Assembly: GCA_963803295.1 (NCBI GenBank)
Contig: CAWDMC010000023.1
Location: 558,001-622,000, forward strand
DNA from: CAWDMC01 sp963803295
Lineage (GTDB): Bacteria > Acidobacteriota > Terriglobia > UBA7540
Direction: 5' to 3'
DNA: 64,000 bases
Position numbers and translations under genes: made by a program. Of this stretch, positions 62,687 to 64,000 are shown in pieces. The notes beneath the pieces were generated by a model that saw nothing but the letters and a program-made list of their open reading frames with translations, did not search any database and was not told the origin of the DNA. Numbering within the stretch: position 1 is the first letter of the stretch; each line of letters opens with the position of its first letter.

Positions 62687-64000
62687 TCACTCGATGCTCC
62701 AGATCACCTGGTAGACCTCCAATTCGCCTTTCCTGCCCTCTACCCGTAGAGGATCGAGCTTGCGGGCAGGGAAGCGGTCGGCGGTCTGCTTGAAGGTAGA
62801 CTCCGAGATCAGGATCTGGCCTGATCCGGCAGCCGAGCAGAGCCGCGAAGCCACATTCACAGTGTCGCCGATCACGGTATAGTCCATGCGCCGGAGAGAG
62901 CCCACGTTGCCGGCAGTCACGGAGCCGGTCGCAATGCCGATGCCGATATGGAACGGTGGCAGACCGCGCGCCTCCCAGCCGCGGTTCAGCGTTTGAAGCT
63001 CCAGCTTCATGTCGACGGCCGTCTTGACGGCGCGCAGGCTATCGTCCCGATGGGTAATGGGCGCTCCAAAGACGGCCATGAGGCCATCACCGAGATATTT
63101 ATCGAGTGTGCCGCCGTTCTCGAAGATCAATTCAGTCATCTCGGTAAAGTATTCGTTGAGCTGTTCCACCACCATGTGAGGGGCCAGAGTCTCGGCCATG
63201 TGGGTAAAGCCGCGAATATCGGAGAAAAGCACGGTAGCCGTTTGGCTCTCACCGCCCAATCGAATCCGGTCGGGATTCTCCAGGATCTTCTCCACCACAC
63301 TCGAGTTCAGGAACCTCTCCAGCGCCTGCCGCTCGAGAGCGCGACGAGAGAGTTCCTCGTGAGAGCGGGCGTTATCGAAGCTGATGGCCGACCTCAGCGG
63401 CAATCACTGAGAAGATGCTGAGTTCCCTCTGGCCAAAAGCCAGTGGTTTGGAGAGGCAGTCGACGTAGAAGATGCCGAAGAAACGCTCGTCGGAGACGAG
63501 CGGCGCGCACATGGCCGATCGGATACCCGAAATCCGCAGGCTCTCGCTATCACGAAAGGCGGGATCGTCCGCCAGGCTGCGGATCAGCAAGGGCAATCGC
63601 TCTGTGGTGACGCGCTCGATCAGCTTGCGGGAGAGTACGACGTTGCCGGGATCGGCGGCGCGGGGCAGGTCGGAAGCCAGGCGCTCATCGCGATAAAGCA
63701 CTAAGGCGGGCTTCAGCCCGTTCTTATCCTTTAGCATCACGAAACCACGCTCGACGTTCTGGATCTGGAAGACCAGCTCCATGATCCGCCGCATGATTTC
63801 GTCCGGGGTGAGAACCGTGGAAAGGGCTTTGCCAACTCCCAGCAACACTCTCAGCAGCCGGTTCTCGTCCTCGAGTTCAAGCATCCGCTCATCACGGGAA
63901 GCGCCGGGCACGACGGCCGAAGGTACGGGTGCTCCCGCAATGGACTCGAACAGGGCGCCCCGGGGAGGACCAAACTGGGCGCCTTCGGACGAAAGCAGCC
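62687..64000 (-). pseudogene. GAF domain + adenylate/guanylate cyclase protein, split by one frameshift and cut by the right edge
   Basis: A class III nucleotide cyclase. The frame is open from the window edge through ERMLELEDENRLLRVLLGVG, a GAF domain (TPDEIMRRIMELVFQIQN to FSVIAAEV) and would stop at 63372. The catalytic domain continues in the +1 frame from about 63386: AISFDNARSHEELSRRALER, VLFSDIRGFTHMAETL, DKYLGDGLMAVFGAP, RRMDYTVIGDTVNVASRL, ending at 62687. Both metal-binding Asp (FSDI, GDGL) are present. Removing one G of the GG at 63387-63388 joins the two as EVAISFDN. An N-terminal domain, often FHA in such proteins, would be outside the window. Confidence 0.85.

Overview
The window looks like a chromosomal segment of an Acidobacteriota (Terriglobia-like) bacterium. 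This is an inference from the gene set, not a marker gene: it has a 'mre' rod-shape set with an RNase E/G gene, an MXAN_5187-type protein, a remnant of an ADOP-family ABC permease, Uma2 proteins, REP-associated transposases, an RHS locus, and moderately high GC. No rRNA is present; there is one tRNA, Arg(UCU).

Layout. 0-1.2 kb: start of a GH15 enzyme running off the left edge and a glycosyltransferase remnant. 1.6-8.1 kb: mrdA (PBP2), rodA (frameshifted) and a large RNase E/G. 8.2-10.4 kb: an unusual three-gene operon ending in a PIN-domain protein. 10.7-15.4 kb: proS, a CuA-type cupredoxin and mutS2. 15.5-17.1 kb: broken genes. 17.6 kb: a MEMO-family protein. 18.8-21 kb: REP hairpins with one intact and one wrecked REP-associated transposase. 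21.1-31.5 kb: an RHS polymorphic-toxin locus in which a 5'-truncated RHS gene is followed by three further RHS tip/C-terminal fragments, each followed by a different candidate immunity gene; one such gene is cut by an IS630 element. 32.7-41.6 kb: housekeeping genes (trpS, uma2, scpA, scpB, rluB, hisC, a CoA-binding protein, purH, an MXAN_5187-like protein). 42.6-47.5 kb: a nitrogen/ion module (small membrane proteins, amtB, TPR protein, cation/proton antiporter, glnB/glnK). 48.0-49.4 kb: tRNA-Arg with a decayed integrative element. 49.9-52.5 kb: CPBP protease, TetR regulator, rlmN. 53.0-56.4 kb: two related secreted proteins of unknown family and a histidine phosphatase. 57.2-59.7 kb: an FAD oxidoreductase and an RraA-like protein. 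59.7-62.4 kb: mreB, mreC and split mreD on the minus strand. The right edge holds a GAF/guanylate-cyclase-type gene.

Three larger points. First, the rod-shape cluster normally found together (mreB-mreC-mreD-mrdA-rodA, then rng) is cut in two and lies at opposite ends in opposite orientation; one inversion of about 58 kb would restore it. Second, the RHS locus looks like a store of toxin-tip/immunity cassettes. Third, several conserved genes (rodA, mreD, the cyclase, the gene at 16.6-17.1 kb, the integrase) are each broken by what looks like one extra base in a short homopolymer, so sequencing error must be excluded before calling them pseudogenes. All family assignments come from reading translated sequence by eye; no database search was run.
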